Assembly (NCBI RefSeq): GCF_900168295.1
Contig: NZ_FVZL01000010.1
Coordinates: 1-64,000 of the forward strand
Source: Arthrobacter sp. P2b
GTDB taxonomy: Bacteria > Actinomycetota > Actinomycetes > Actinomycetales > Micrococcaceae
Direction of reading: 5' to 3'
Length of the DNA stretch: 64,000 bases
Shown here: positions 26,044 through 35,252 of the stretch, in pieces
How the letters are laid out: each line of letters begins with the position of its first letter
Position numbering within the stretch: the stretch's first letter is position 1
Program-made: the position numbers and the translations under genes
Notes under the pieces: model-generated
Told to the model about the DNA's origin: nothing
Databases searched by the model: none
What the model saw: the letters and a program-made list of their open reading frames with translations, nothing else

Positions 26044-26757
26044 TCAGGCGCAGGCGATGCCGTTGCCGTCCGTGTCCAGGCCCAGGGGGTCGGTGCCCCG
26101 GACCTGGAGGGGGATGCCCTGCGGGAAGAGCGTCAGCAGTTCCGTGCAGGTCCAAGCCACCTTGATGTTGTAACCGGCGTGCTGGGCGGCGCTGGGTGGG
26201 GCGACCGGTAGGCAGGAGCGCCCGTCGCCGTAGCCGGGTGCACAACCGCCGGTGCGGGCGGCGTCGTTGACTCCGGCGTCCTGTTCCCCGCGTACCAGGG
26301 AGCGCATCGCGAGGCCGGAAGCCTGCTTGGTGGTGCCGTCGTTGACCCCCGCGCTCTCGGGGGTCACGCCCGCTGCTGCCGGACCGTGCGGTTGGGCCAG
26401 GGCGTCGCTGAGGCTTTGCTGCTTGCCGTTGCCCGGCCCGTTGTCGGCAGAGGCAACACCATGCGGCTCGGCAAGGGCGTCACTGAGGCTTTGCTGCTTG
26501 CCGTTGCCCGGCCGGGCGCCGACAGAGGCCACGTCGGGCAGTGCCGAAGCGGCGGCGGGCGTGGTGCCGTTTGACGCGGGGTTCGTTGTGGACGAAGCAC
26601 CGCCCTGGCCGCCTGCCTGAGCATGGGTTGAGTGCTGCGAGTGTGTGGCGGCCGGGGAATCCCCGGGGGCGGCTACGCTTGTGCCGACCATTCCGATGAG
26701 CCCGAGGGTGGAGGCCAGGGCCACCATTCCGGCGGCCAGCGTCCTGCGCTTTTTCAT
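26044..26757 (-). CDS. Secreted excalibur-domain protein with internal repeats
   Basis: A 237-residue exported protein with a signal peptide (MKKRRTLAAGMVALASTLGL, cleavage near VAA/PG). A long Ala/Gly/Pro/His low-complexity region follows, containing two copies of GNGKQQSLSDALA(E/Q)PHG 25 residues apart. The C-terminal excalibur calcium-binding motif reads DPLGLDTDGNGIACA, after a CAPGYGDGRSCL cysteine pair. It starts two bases after the copper oxidase stop. Excalibur domains are usually found on secreted cell-surface proteins; a structural or calcium-dependent role in the polysaccharide layer is inferred. Confidence 0.75.
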   Translation of the reverse strand: MKKRRTLAAGMVALASTLGLIGMVGTSVAAPGDSPAATHSQHSTHAQAGGQGGASSTTNPASNGTTPAAASALPDVASVGARPGNGKQQSLSDALAEPHGVASADNGPGNGKQQSLSDALAQPHGPAAAGVTPESAGVNDGTTKQASGLAMRSLVRGEQDAGVNDAARTGGCAPGYGDGRSCLPVAPPSAAQHAGYNIKVAWTCTELLTLFPQGIPLQVRGTDPLGLDTDGNGIACA

Positions 26758-26759
26758 CC

Positions 26760-29700
26760 TTATCGTCCTATCGTGATCCAGCGGGCCTCTGAGACGGCCC
26801 CCTTGTCGTCCAGGACCGTGAGCATGTACGGCCCGGGTGGCAGCAGAGCTGCGTTGCTTGGGACGAGGGCGGTCCTGGTGGTGCCGTTGCCGGTGATCGG
26901 CAGGTCCACCAGGCGGGAGTTGGTGTCCATCTGGTGGGTTGATGACATCGGGCTTGTCAGTGAGGCGCTGGTGACGTTCCCGGTGACCTCGAGGCTGATT
27001 GACTGCCCGTAGGTTGCGTCCGCCGGGGCTGACCACACCGTGGGCCGGGTGCCCCGGAACAGGTATGGCGGGTTGTAGATCGAGACGCGCATCTCCACGG
27101 AACCGTCGATCGGGTTGGAACCGAGGATCATGACCCGGCCGTCGGGCAGGAGCAGGTTCATCGAGTGGTAGTTACGCCCCACCGGGTCAGCCGGGACGGT
27201 AGTCCAGGCGTTGGTCGCCGGGTTGAAGATCGAGGCCGCGCTGATGTTGCCCGTGCGGTTGCCGGCGGCCCCGTTGGAGGCCAGGACCGTCCGGTCGAAC
27301 ATGTTGGTGAGATTGAGGTATTGACGGCCGCGGCCGGGCAAGTCCGGGCCGGGGCGCCAGGTCGGGTTGGTCTCGTTCATGTTGATGAGGTCCACCGTGT
27401 TGGTGGGAGCCGCACCCCGGTCGATGTAGCCACCGCCCGCGATCATGAAGCGCTGGTTCTGCGCCGGCGGCAGCAGCACGGAACCGGCGTGGTCGCGCAG
27501 GTCCTTGTCCCGCAGGCCCGGTACGTCGGCGACCTGGGCTGTGCGCCAGTCGTAAAGCGACGACCCGCTGCCCGGTCGCTGGTCACCGAAGGTATGCGCC
27601 CCGGTGTAGAACATTCGTCCATCGCCCAGCAGGAACATGTGCGGGTACTCGCCCCAGTAGCTCCAGGTCTGGGGCACCTGCGCGGTGGGCAGCCAGGAGT
27701 TGGTGGCGGAGTTGAACATCTCCGTGGTGTGTGCACCATGTGCGCCCGCGGCGTCGGTGAGGCCGCCCCCCATCCAGACGTTTCCGTTCTCCAGCTTGGT
27801 CAGGGTCGGGTACCAGCGGCCCTCGTTGGCGTCATTGGTCCGTGTGAACTGGTTCGTCGCGGGGTCGAAGATGTAGGACGAGCGCAAACCTTTAAAGCTG
27901 GTGGTCGGCGTCCACCACTCCTTGGTCCCGCCCTGGACCAGGATGCGGCCGTCGGGCAGTGTGACGTGCCCGGCGCAGAACATGTCCTCCGGGGTGGGGA
28001 CCTGGGTCATCGCGCCGGTCGTGGGGTTCCAGACGTGCGTCGTGAATTGACCTGCCCGGAAGTTGCCCTCATCGTTGCCCGATCCGGCGATCACCAGGAC
28101 CCGCCCGTCACGCAGCAGCGTCTGGTGGATCCCCCGGTTAGGCAGTGTGATCGAGGCGATCTCCCACTCACCCGTGGTGGCGCGCGGGTCTGTGGTGGGC
28201 GGGGGCGTGGTGGTGCCCCCATCAGCTGTGAGCGTCCAGCCCGTCGACATGACGGTGCCGTTGCCGATCGCTGCCATTCCGAACGACAGCCGCGTGGTGT
28301 CTGCCGGGATGGCGGGCACCGGCGCGGTGACCTGCGTCCAGCCAGCGGCGGCGGGCAGGGTGCGCAGCGTTGTCCAGTACTGCCAACCGCCTGTGGATGT
28401 TGCGGTGAACAGCGGGACTGAGTTGGTGGCGACCGTGGACTTGTACTGCACCCCGAGGGTGTAACTCGTGCCCGGGCTGACGGTTGGGGCGCATCCCGCT
28501 GCGTCCGACGCCATGATCTTGGCATCCCCGCTCTGGTAGCCGCTTACGGTGTAGGCGAAGCTGCGCGTATCAGCCGGGAACCCGGCCGGGACGTCCGTGG
28601 CCGACAGCGCACCGGTGCGACTCTGCGTACCCCAGGACCCCTCCATCCAACAGGTAGGAATGCCCGCGCCCGTCGCATAGTTGCCGTTAACCACGAGGTT
28701 GGTGGTCTCCGGAGGCGGCGGAGGAGGTGAACCAGCTGTGAGCGTCCAGCCCGTTGACATGACGGTGCCGTTGCCGATCGCTGCCATTCCGAATGACAGC
28801 CGCGTGGTGTCTGCCGGGATGGCAGGCACTGGTGCTGTGACCTGCGTCCAACCACCAGCTGCGGGCAGGGTGCGCAGAGTTGTCCAGTACTGCCAGCCAC
28901 CAGTGGAAGTGGCAGTGAAGAGCGGGATGGCATTGGTTGCCACCGTCGACTTGTACTGCACGCCAAGGGTGTAGCTCGTGCCAGGGCTGACAGTCGGGGC
29001 GCAACCTGCCGCGTCCGATGCCATGATCTTTGCGTCACCGCTCTGGTAGCCACTCACCGTGTAGGCAAAGCTGCGCGTGCCAGCCGGGAACCCGGCCGGG
29101 ACATCCGTGGCCGACAGCACGCCGGAGCGGCTGTGCGTACCCCAGGACCCCTCCATCCAGCAGGTCGGGATGCCCGTGCCCGTGGCGTAGTTAGCATTGG
29201 ACACCAGATTGGTGGCATCCCCCGGCGGCGGAGGAGGAGGGGGCGCGGTACCGGTGTCGAGGGTAATCGTGTGGACCTGCGTCAGGCCGGGTGTTCCTGG
29301 GTTGGCCAGCCACTCGTCGTCCTGGAGGTGGGCTTGGACACGGTAGGTGCCCGAAGGCAGCGTGTACTGACGGGTCTGCCCGCCTGGGATCGGGGTGGTG
29401 TGGTCGCCGTCCCAGGCCACAGCGATGGTCCCGCCCGAGGGCACGGTGAAGCTGGCCTCGAAGGTGCCATTCGCTGCAGTGCCCGAGGCGGGCGCCGCAG
29501 CCACACCGAGGTTGATCTTGTCCTCGACGTTATTGGGGTATTGGTCGGAGAAATCTGTTGGGGCGCCATGGTTCTTGTCGGCATACAGCCACCACTCGAC
29601 TTGGCGGACACCGGCTGTGGGGCCGGTGGGACCTGAGGTGTCCTCAACGGTGGCGCTCAGCTGCATGGTGGCACCGGCAACGTGGGTGCTGTTGTTGGCC

Positions 29701-29825
29701 GGGGCCACCAGAATGCCCGTAGGCAAGGCTGCCTGAGCGGGAGGGGACAGGACAATAAGCCCTGTCGCAGCCAGGCTGGCCGCAGCCGTGAGGGTTGCGA
29801 AGCGGGGGCGGGCGCGACGGTTCAT
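26760..29825 (-). CDS. Secreted copper radical oxidase, galactose/glyoxal oxidase family (GlxA-like)
   Basis: A 1021-residue exported protein with signal peptide 1-32 (ends AQA/ALP). It has an Ig-like N-terminal domain, two near-identical modules (204-365 and 374-535) joined by proline linkers, a Kelch seven-bladed propeller (about 545-915) and a C-terminal DUF1929 domain. The expected copper-site residues are visible: Cys617 in DMFCAGH and Tyr672 in GRWYPT (cross-linked cofactor), Tyr886-His887 in NYHSM, and His964 in THQMD. The enzyme would oxidise a primary alcohol or aldehyde to produce H2O2. In Streptomyces GlxA acts with the glucan synthase CslA; here a CslA-like GT2 lies in the same operon. 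Its ATG overlaps the gtrA stop. Confidence 0.88.
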   Translation of the reverse strand: MNRRARPRFATLTAAASLAATGLIVLSPPAQAALPTGILVAPANNSTHVAGATMQLSATVEDTSGPTGPTAGVRQVEWWLYADKNHGAPTDFSDQYPNNVEDKINLGVAAAPASGTAANGTFEASFTVPSGGTIAVAWDGDHTTPIPGGQTRQYTLPSGTYRVQAHLQDDEWLANPGTPGLTQVHTITLDTGTAPPPPPPPGDATNLVSNANYATGTGIPTCWMEGSWGTHSRSGVLSATDVPAGFPAGTRSFAYTVSGYQSGDAKIMASDAAGCAPTVSPGTSYTLGVQYKSTVATNAIPLFTATSTGGWQYWTTLRTLPAAGGWTQVTAPVPAIPADTTRLSFGMAAIGNGTVMSTGWTLTAGSPPPPPPETTNLVVNGNYATGAGIPTCWMEGSWGTQSRTGALSATDVPAGFPADTRSFAYTVSGYQSGDAKIMASDAAGCAPTVSPGTSYTLGVQYKSTVATNSVPLFTATSTGGWQYWTTLRTLPAAAGWTQVTAPVPAIPADTTRLSFGMAAIGNGTVMSTGWTLTADGGTTTPPPTTDPRATTGEWEIASITLPNRGIHQTLLRDGRVLVIAGSGNDEGNFRAGQFTTHVWNPTTGAMTQVPTPEDMFCAGHVTLPDGRILVQGGTKEWWTPTTSFKGLRSSYIFDPATNQFTRTNDANEGRWYPTLTKLENGNVWMGGGLTDAAGAHGAHTTEMFNSATNSWLPTAQVPQTWSYWGEYPHMFLLGDGRMFYTGAHTFGDQRPGSGSSLYDWRTAQVADVPGLRDKDLRDHAGSVLLPPAQNQRFMIAGGGYIDRGAAPTNTVDLINMNETNPTWRPGPDLPGRGRQYLNLTNMFDRTVLASNGAAGNRTGNISAASIFNPATNAWTTVPADPVGRNYHSMNLLLPDGRVMILGSNPIDGSVEMRVSIYNPPYLFRGTRPTVWSAPADATYGQSISLEVTGNVTSASLTSPMSSTHQMDTNSRLVDLPITGNGTTRTALVPSNAALLPPGPYMLTVLDDKGAVSEARWITIGR
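28223..29216 (-). repeat. 510-bp tandem duplication inside the copper oxidase gene
   Basis: 28223-28706 and 28733-29216 are two direct copies offset by 510 bases, differing at only scattered positions. They encode the two binding-like modules and their proline linkers. The high nucleotide identity indicates a recent duplication or gene conversion. Confidence 0.9.
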
Positions 29826-30361
29826 GCCGATTCCACTCCGACCGGGGTGATGGCGGTGGCAGGGACCAGCGCAGGAACGCTGGCCGAGGGGCGCACCCGG
29901 TAGACGACGCGGGACGTGAAGGCGAAGCGGACCAGGAACGCGGCCGCCAGGGTCACGGCCTGGGCGACAAGGCCGGGGATGAGCAGCAGGTGCACCAGGA
30001 GCACAAGCACTGGCATGCGGACGACTGTCTCGATGTTGTTGAAGCCGAAGCTGGCTGCGAAGCGCTGCCAGAAGGGCCGGCGCTCACGCATATCGTGGAA
30101 CACCAGCCGCTCCTGCATGAGGAAGTTGCTCAGGATTGTCAGCTCCGTGGCCACGAACGCCGCTGCAAGGTAGTGCGTTCCCAAGCCGAGCATGATTGAC
30201 ATGATCACGAGGTTGAGCACTGTGCCGAATGCCCCCACAGCTGCGAACCTGGACATCCGGGCGACCATTGGACTGACGGTCATTTTTCCCGAGCGTCGGC
30301 CGGACCCCACCGGCGACGCGGCGGGGGCAAAGTGCGTGTCCTGAAGGGAAGGAGTAGTCAT
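29822..30361 (-). CDS. GtrA-like family membrane protein
   Basis: A 179-residue protein with four helices in the GtrA pattern (RFAAVGAFGTVLNLVIMSI ... FLMQERLVFHD). GtrA proteins are thought to flip or handle lipid-linked sugars. The ATG at 30361 is preferred over an in-frame start at 30415, because the extra residues are not family-like. It is the first gene of the surface glycan operon; its stop overlaps the copper oxidase start (ATGA). About 55 polar residues precede the first helix. Confidence 0.8.
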   Translation of the reverse strand: MTTPSLQDTHFAPAASPVGSGRRSGKMTVSPMVARMSRFAAVGAFGTVLNLVIMSIMLGLGTHYLAAAFVATELTILSNFLMQERLVFHDMRERRPFWQRFAASFGFNNIETVVRMPVLVLLVHLLLIPGLVAQAVTLAAAFLVRFAFTSRVVYRVRPSASVPALVPATAITPVGVESA

Positions 30362-30908
30362 ATTCACCGTTGTCCTGAGCTCGAAAATGCTGCCGAGGCG
30401 TCGTACTGCCTTCAAGCTAGGCAGGGTGGGACGCTATTTGGCCTCGCGAGTGGACACCGGTGCGGGCATATGGCTGGTTCGATGTGGAACCTGCGGAAAC
30501 TGCGGTATCGGGCATTACAAGAACACGGCTGATGGGCCGTAGATAGCTGGCATGGCCTCGTCCTGCCGGCTGCAGAATCTTCTGCCAACATCGCGGGTAC
30601 GACAGCCCGCAGATGCGGGCGCGGCAGAACGAGGGGCGCGGTCAACTGGCACGCAGCCGCATTTGATTGGATGGTGCTTTATGTGGCTATCCGCACTCAA
30701 CCGGGTGGTGTCTGCAATAAAAGGACGCCAAGCTGCTCACCGGGGGCCGGGGAACTTGTGAATCGGCTCGTGCTCAGCAGAGAGGGATCGGGCCTGACCC
30801 GCAAATTTCAGATCGGGCGGCCGGGCTGTCCGTCCAAGGCCGCGTCCGGCATTCATGTGACACACTCTGGCGTGTCACGCCCACTTTGGGGGAGCCGCAG
30901 GCCGAGCC
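30362..30908. promoter_or_regulatory. Gap upstream of the surface glycan operon
   Basis: Between gtrA and the aminopeptidase stop there are about 550 bases with no credible gene. The base composition is more mixed than the flanking coding DNA. It includes the inverted repeat GTGACAC-N8-GTGTCAC at 30857-30878, which could be an operator or a terminator of a short transcript. The operon promoter should lie here; no clear -10/-35 was found. Confidence 0.4.
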
Positions 30909-32210
30909 CTAGGCTGCCGTCCGGAAAAACAGCTCCGTCACGGCCGCCAGCCGCCGCGGATCCTCCACGCCGCACAGCTCCCGGGCGGAGTGCATGGACA
31001 ACAGCGGAACCCCAACATCCACCGTACGAATTCCCAGCCGCGTGGCCGTCAACGGACCGATGGTGGAACCGCAGGGAATTGCGTTGTTGGAGACGAATTC
31101 CTGGAACGGCACGCCGGCCTCGGAGCAGAGCCGGGCCCAGAACGCGGCGCCAGGCGCGTCCGTCGCATACCGCTGGTTCGCATTGATCTTCAGCAGCGGC
31201 CCGCCATTGAGCACCGGGTGGTTGGCGGGGTCGTGCCGTTCCGCATAATTCGGGTGTACCGCATGCCCGGCGTCTGCCGAGACGCAGAACGACGCCGACA
31301 TCGCCTGCCGCCGCTGGCTCACCGAAGCCCCCAGGCCGTCGGAGATGCGCACCAGAACATCCTCCAGAATGGGCCCGCAGGCGCCGGAGCGGGAGTTGGA
31401 GCCGATCTCCTCATGGTCAAAGGCGGCAAGGACGGCGATGGGCCCGGAAGCAGCCCCACCGGAGGCATGCGAAATCAACGCAGCAAGCCCCGCATGGGTG
31501 GACGAAAGGTTGTCCAGCCGCCCGGATGCGAAGAACTCACCTGAGCCCCCGAAAACCGCAGGGGCCTGCGTGTCCGCAACAACGACGTCGTACCCGCCAA
31601 TGCGTGCAGGATCCACGGAAGCATCAGGCACAGAAGAAGCCAAAACGTCCAGCAGGTCAAAATCAGCCGGGTTGCCCAGCCCCCACACCGGGTTCATGTG
31701 CCGCTGCTTATCAAGGGTGAGCCCCTCGTTGACGGCCCGGTCCAGGTGGATGGCCAGCTGCGGAAACCGGAGCAGGGGGCCGGTTTCCGTCAGGTGCTCG
31801 GTGCCGTCCAGCATCACCAGCCGGCCCGCAAGCTGCAGTTCCCGGTCAAGCCAGGAGTTCAGGAGCGGACCGCCGTACACCTCCACACCGGCCTGGAGCC
31901 AGCCGTGGGCGCCGGTGGTCGGCTTGGGTTTGAGCTTGAAGGACGGCGAATCGGTGTGGGCCCCCAGGATGTTGAATCCGGTGGTGGGTCCTGCGCCCCC
32001 CGGAACCACCCACGCGATCAGGGCGCCGTCGCGGATGATGAAGAACGAGCCCGGCCCGCCCTCCCACGGCTCCAGCTCATCAAGGTTTGTAAACCCCGCG
32101 TCCTCCAGCCGCCGGCCCGCCTCGCGGACCGCGTGAAAGCTCGACGGCGATGCGCTGACATAGGCGCCAAGGTCCCGGATGTGGTCTGCGGCGGAGGAAT
32201 CGAAAGGCAT
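30909..32210 (-). CDS. M18 family aminopeptidase
   Basis: A 433-residue di-zinc aminopeptidase of family M18 that removes N-terminal acidic or neutral residues from peptides in the cytoplasm. It has H85 in GAHTDSP, the bridging Asp in SGRLDNLSS, EE in DHEEIGSNS, Asp in SADAGHAVHPNY, and the final His in LLSMHSARE. The length is normal for the family. ATG with GGGAG upstream. It ends ten bases before the dioxygenase-like gene stops, on the same strand. Confidence 0.93.
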   Translation of the reverse strand: MPFDSSAADHIRDLGAYVSASPSSFHAVREAGRRLEDAGFTNLDELEPWEGGPGSFFIIRDGALIAWVVPGGAGPTTGFNILGAHTDSPSFKLKPKPTTGAHGWLQAGVEVYGGPLLNSWLDRELQLAGRLVMLDGTEHLTETGPLLRFPQLAIHLDRAVNEGLTLDKQRHMNPVWGLGNPADFDLLDVLASSVPDASVDPARIGGYDVVVADTQAPAVFGGSGEFFASGRLDNLSSTHAGLAALISHASGGAASGPIAVLAAFDHEEIGSNSRSGACGPILEDVLVRISDGLGASVSQRRQAMSASFCVSADAGHAVHPNYAERHDPANHPVLNGGPLLKINANQRYATDAPGAAFWARLCSEAGVPFQEFVSNNAIPCGSTIGPLTATRLGIRTVDVGVPLLSMHSARELCGVEDPRRLAAVTELFFRTAA

Positions 32211-32220
32211 GCTCCCGAGT

Positions 32221-33138
32221 CTAGATGGTTACGTTAAGCCCCGCCGTGTACCCCTGCGCCGCCGATCCGGTCATCGTGGCGAGCTGGTAAATGCCGCCGT
32301 CGTCCCGAAAGACGCTGTCCGACTGCAGGGTGGTGCGACGCATCGCGGCCACGCTCCCCTCATACCCGGAAGTGGCGTAAACGTCGTCACAGGCCGCCTG
32401 CGTGAGGGCAATCTGGGAAACGGCCAGCACCTGCCCCGCCGTGGTGGCATTGCTCATGGACTCGAACACCTCAAAGTGGATGTGCGGCCAGCGGCCCGGA
32501 TAGGCGCCGGGGAAGATCGATGTGAAGGTCACCTGACCGTTGGCGTCCGCTTCCTGGACACCGCGGAGGTAGTTTTCATTGGCCAGGCCGGAGTCGTACA
32601 TGGAGTACTTCCCGTCCCGGTCGCAGTGCCAGGCATAAACGGCCGCCCCGGCCAGCGGCCGGCATCCGTTCGCGTTGTCCAGGAGTGTCAGGGTGAAGGT
32701 CAGCGGGACGCCTTCCGCCTTGCCGGAAAAGGCACCGAAACTTGACGTGATGTCGCGGCGGACCACTCCGGAGGCTGTCAGTGCATCCGGTCCGTTGGAG
32801 CCATCGGCCGGGAAGGGCCCTGCCGTTTCCTTGGGGATGTCTACACCGCACTCTGTAATCGCCCGGGTTACCGTGGGGCTGGCCGGAGCGGGCACTATCC
32901 CGCCAGGTGCCGGGGCGGCCGGGGAGGGGGAAACGGACGACGGCGACGGGCCGGCTGGTGTGCCTTGCCCGGGCGTGCAGGCAGCCAGGGCTGCCACGGC
33001 GCCGCCCGCGCCAAGGAACCTTCCAAGGAAACGGCGGCTCATCATCGTTGACAGGTCGAAGTCGAGTCCCCGGTCATGGTTCGGATGCGGCTGTCTGGCG
33101 TCCGCGCCGGGATCTTCGGGCGTGCGGAAAGTGGTCAT
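32221..33138 (-). CDS. Secreted intradiol dioxygenase-like lipoprotein
   Basis: A 305-residue protein. Its N-terminus carries a twin-arginine-type export signal (SRRFLG, hydrophobic run) ending in a lipobox (LAAC), so it should be a membrane lipoprotein. A Pro/Ser linker leads to an intradiol ring-cleavage dioxygenase fold, with Tyr in GKYSMYDSG, Tyr in AYPGRWPHIHFEV, and H219 and H221 as Fe(III) ligands. Exported relatives are common in actinobacteria; the substrate is unknown and may be an extracellular aromatic compound. The start at ATG 33138 keeps the conserved HDRGL segment before the signal. Confidence 0.8.
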   Translation of the reverse strand: MTTFRTPEDPGADARQPHPNHDRGLDFDLSTMMSRRFLGRFLGAGGAVAALAACTPGQGTPAGPSPSSVSPSPAAPAPGGIVPAPASPTVTRAITECGVDIPKETAGPFPADGSNGPDALTASGVVRRDITSSFGAFSGKAEGVPLTFTLTLLDNANGCRPLAGAAVYAWHCDRDGKYSMYDSGLANENYLRGVQEADANGQVTFTSIFPGAYPGRWPHIHFEVFESMSNATTAGQVLAVSQIALTQAACDDVYATSGYEGSVAAMRRTTLQSDSVFRDDGGIYQLATMTGSAAQGYTAGLNVTI

Positions 33139-33202
33139 GACTCCATCAAAGGCCACCACGCGTGCCTTGCATAGGTCCGTATCAGCCGTGCATAGATCTG
33201 TA

Positions 33203-33895
33203 TCAGTAGTCCGGGTTGCTGGGGACCACCAGGCCGGTCTCATACGCATAGACCACTGCCTGGACGCGGTCGCGGAGGTGCAGCTTTGTGAGGATCCGGC
33301 GGACATGCGTCTTGACGGTGGCCTCGGACAGGAAGTAGCGGTGGGCAATTTCAGCATTGGAAAGACCTTCAGCCATCGCCTCCAGCATCTCCGTCTCCCG
33401 CGGCGTGAGGTCTGCCAGCAGGGGGTCCGGTGCGGGCGCGGCAGGTGCCGGCCGGGCCGAGCCGCGGACGTACGTTTCGAGCAGGCGCTGGGTGATCCGG
33501 GGCGCCACCACGGCGTCGCCGCTGGCCACCACGCGGACGGCATTGATCAGGTCCGACGGCGCCGCATCCTTCAGGAGGAACGCGGACGCACCTGCCTGCA
33601 GACCGGCGAAGGCATACTCGTCCACATCGAAGGTGGTCAGGATGATGATCCGGGCGCAGGAGCCGGTGGCGGTGATGGCCCGGGTTGCCTCGATGCCGTC
33701 CAGGACAGGCATCCGGACGTCCATCAGCACCACATCCGGGTTCAGCTCGCCCACCAGCCGGATGGCCTCGGCGCCGTCGGACGCCTCACCCACAATCCGC
33801 AGGTCCTCCTCGCCTTCCAGGATCAGGCGGAAACCCATCCGCAGCAGGGGCTGGTCATCCACCAGCAGGACGGTGATCGGGGCGTTTTCGGTCAT
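33203..33895 (-). CDS. NarL/FixJ family response regulator
   Basis: A 230-residue regulator. The receiver domain has acidic residues D13-D14 and the phospho-acceptor D59 (VVLMDVRMP). The C-terminal LuxR HTH reads LSNAEIAHRYFLSEATVKTH. Its start overlaps the kinase stop by ATGA, so the pair is translationally coupled. It should control the ABC transporter genes of the same operon. Confidence 0.93.
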   Translation of the reverse strand: MTENAPITVLLVDDQPLLRMGFRLILEGEEDLRIVGEASDGAEAIRLVGELNPDVVLMDVRMPVLDGIEATRAITATGSCARIIILTTFDVDEYAFAGLQAGASAFLLKDAAPSDLINAVRVVASGDAVVAPRITQRLLETYVRGSARPAPAAPAPDPLLADLTPRETEMLEAMAEGLSNAEIAHRYFLSEATVKTHVRRILTKLHLRDRVQAVVYAYETGLVVPSNPDY

Positions 33896-35226
33896 ACCTT
33901 GCCTTGCAGTTCGTGCGGATAGGGACTGAGTTCCGGCTGGTCATCGCCCGGCCAGCACAGCACGGCGTGGACCCGCCAGCCGCGGCCGGTTGGACCGGCC
34001 TCCACCGTGCCGGCGTAAATGCGCGCACGCTCCGCCATCCCTGCCAGCCCCTGGCCCGTTCCGTAGGAGCCGCCCTGGACGCCTCCCTCACTGGGCTGCT
34101 GCCCCGGAACCCCCGCGCCGTCGTCGAGCACTTCAATGGTGACCGTGGAACCGGACCGGACGATGCTGACGTCCACCCGGCCCAGCGACCTGGCGTAGCG
34201 GAGCACGTTGGTGAGCGACTCCTGGACGATCCGGTAGACGGTGAGCTGGAAGGCGGCATCATCGGGCAACGCCGGGCCGCTGTGGGAGTAGTGCAGCGGC
34301 AGCCCGGCCGTGCGGAACCCTTCCAGCAGCTTGGCCAGGCTGTTCCCGGCGGCGATCGGCAGCCTGGGGGCGGTTGCGCCGGCATCATCCCGAAGGACGC
34401 CCAGTACGCGCCGCATGTCGGCAAGGGCGGTGCGGCCCGTTCGGGACAGCTCGCCCAGCACGTCACCGGCGCGTCCCGGGTCTTTCCGGACCACGACGGC
34501 GGCCCCGTCCGACAGGCTGATCATCACCGTCAGCGAGTGGGCAACGACGTCGTGCATTTCCCGGGCGATCCGGTTCCGTTCGTTGACCGAAGCCAGGCGG
34601 GCTGTCCGTGCCGCCCAGGCCGCCACCTCCTGCTCGTGTTCCCGCCGTTGCTTCACGCCGATGCCGATGCCGGTGGCGATGACGTTGGACAGCGCGATGC
34701 TGGCACCGGTGGCAATGCTGGTCAGGAGGTTGAAGTCGCCCGGGTTGGCCCCCACGTCGTGGACGAAGGAGCTTTCCATGGGGTGGGTGTGGGTACCCAC
34801 GGCGGCCAGCAGGTAGAGGAGAGCCAGCGGCGCGGTGGCCACCGCCATGGTGATCAGCGCGAACCGGCGGGTGTGGACCACGGCCACGGCATAAAGCGAG
34901 AACCACAGCCCGGCGGAGACGTTGGAGCCCCAGGGATGCAGCAGCGTAACGGCCACCTCCACCACCGCCACGAAGGCCACCAGGCCTACCGGGTGGGCCC
35001 GGCGAAAGAACATCGCCGCCGCCACCGCCGCCAGCAGGGCTGCCGCGGGCCAGTTGCCGGAGATGACGGCATCAACCACTGTCGGCGTCACCAGCAGTGC
35101 ATAGCCCAGCGCCACCACCGCATCCATGACGCGCGGGTGCTGGTAGAGATACCGCCGGACAAGTCCCCGGCGGCGGGCCGTGAGCTCGGCAAAGGACGCG
35201 TCAGCCTGTCCGGCTGCCGCGTCCAT
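33892..35226 (-). CDS. Sensor histidine kinase (HisKA_3)
   Basis: A 444-residue kinase with five or six N-terminal membrane helices, a HisKA_3 dimerisation segment with phospho-acceptor H225 (REMHDVVAHSL) and a C-terminal ATPase domain (GTGQGLAGMAERA). There is no large extracellular sensor, which is typical of the intramembrane-sensing kinases that watch ABC exporters. ATG 35226 is chosen for the GGGGGA just upstream. It lies between the ABC permease and the response regulator. Confidence 0.92.
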   Translation of the reverse strand: MDAAAGQADASFAELTARRRGLVRRYLYQHPRVMDAVVALGYALLVTPTVVDAVISGNWPAAALLAAVAAAMFFRRAHPVGLVAFVAVVEVAVTLLHPWGSNVSAGLWFSLYAVAVVHTRRFALITMAVATAPLALLYLLAAVGTHTHPMESSFVHDVGANPGDFNLLTSIATGASIALSNVIATGIGIGVKQRREHEQEVAAWAARTARLASVNERNRIAREMHDVVAHSLTVMISLSDGAAVVVRKDPGRAGDVLGELSRTGRTALADMRRVLGVLRDDAGATAPRLPIAAGNSLAKLLEGFRTAGLPLHYSHSGPALPDDAAFQLTVYRIVQESLTNVLRYARSLGRVDVSIVRSGSTVTIEVLDDGAGVPGQQPSEGGVQGGSYGTGQGLAGMAERARIYAGTVEAGPTGRGWRVHAVLCWPGDDQPELSPYPHELQGKV

Positions 35227-35252
35227 TGCTGGTCCCCCCTGGTTCATACGGG

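Noticed and set aside
22759..30361. Classing the operon as a prophage O-antigen conversion (gtrA/B) cassette
   Set aside because: GtrA is shared with such cassettes, but no integrase, phage gene or attachment site is seen, and the GT2 has the processive QxxRW set with an accompanying copper oxidase.
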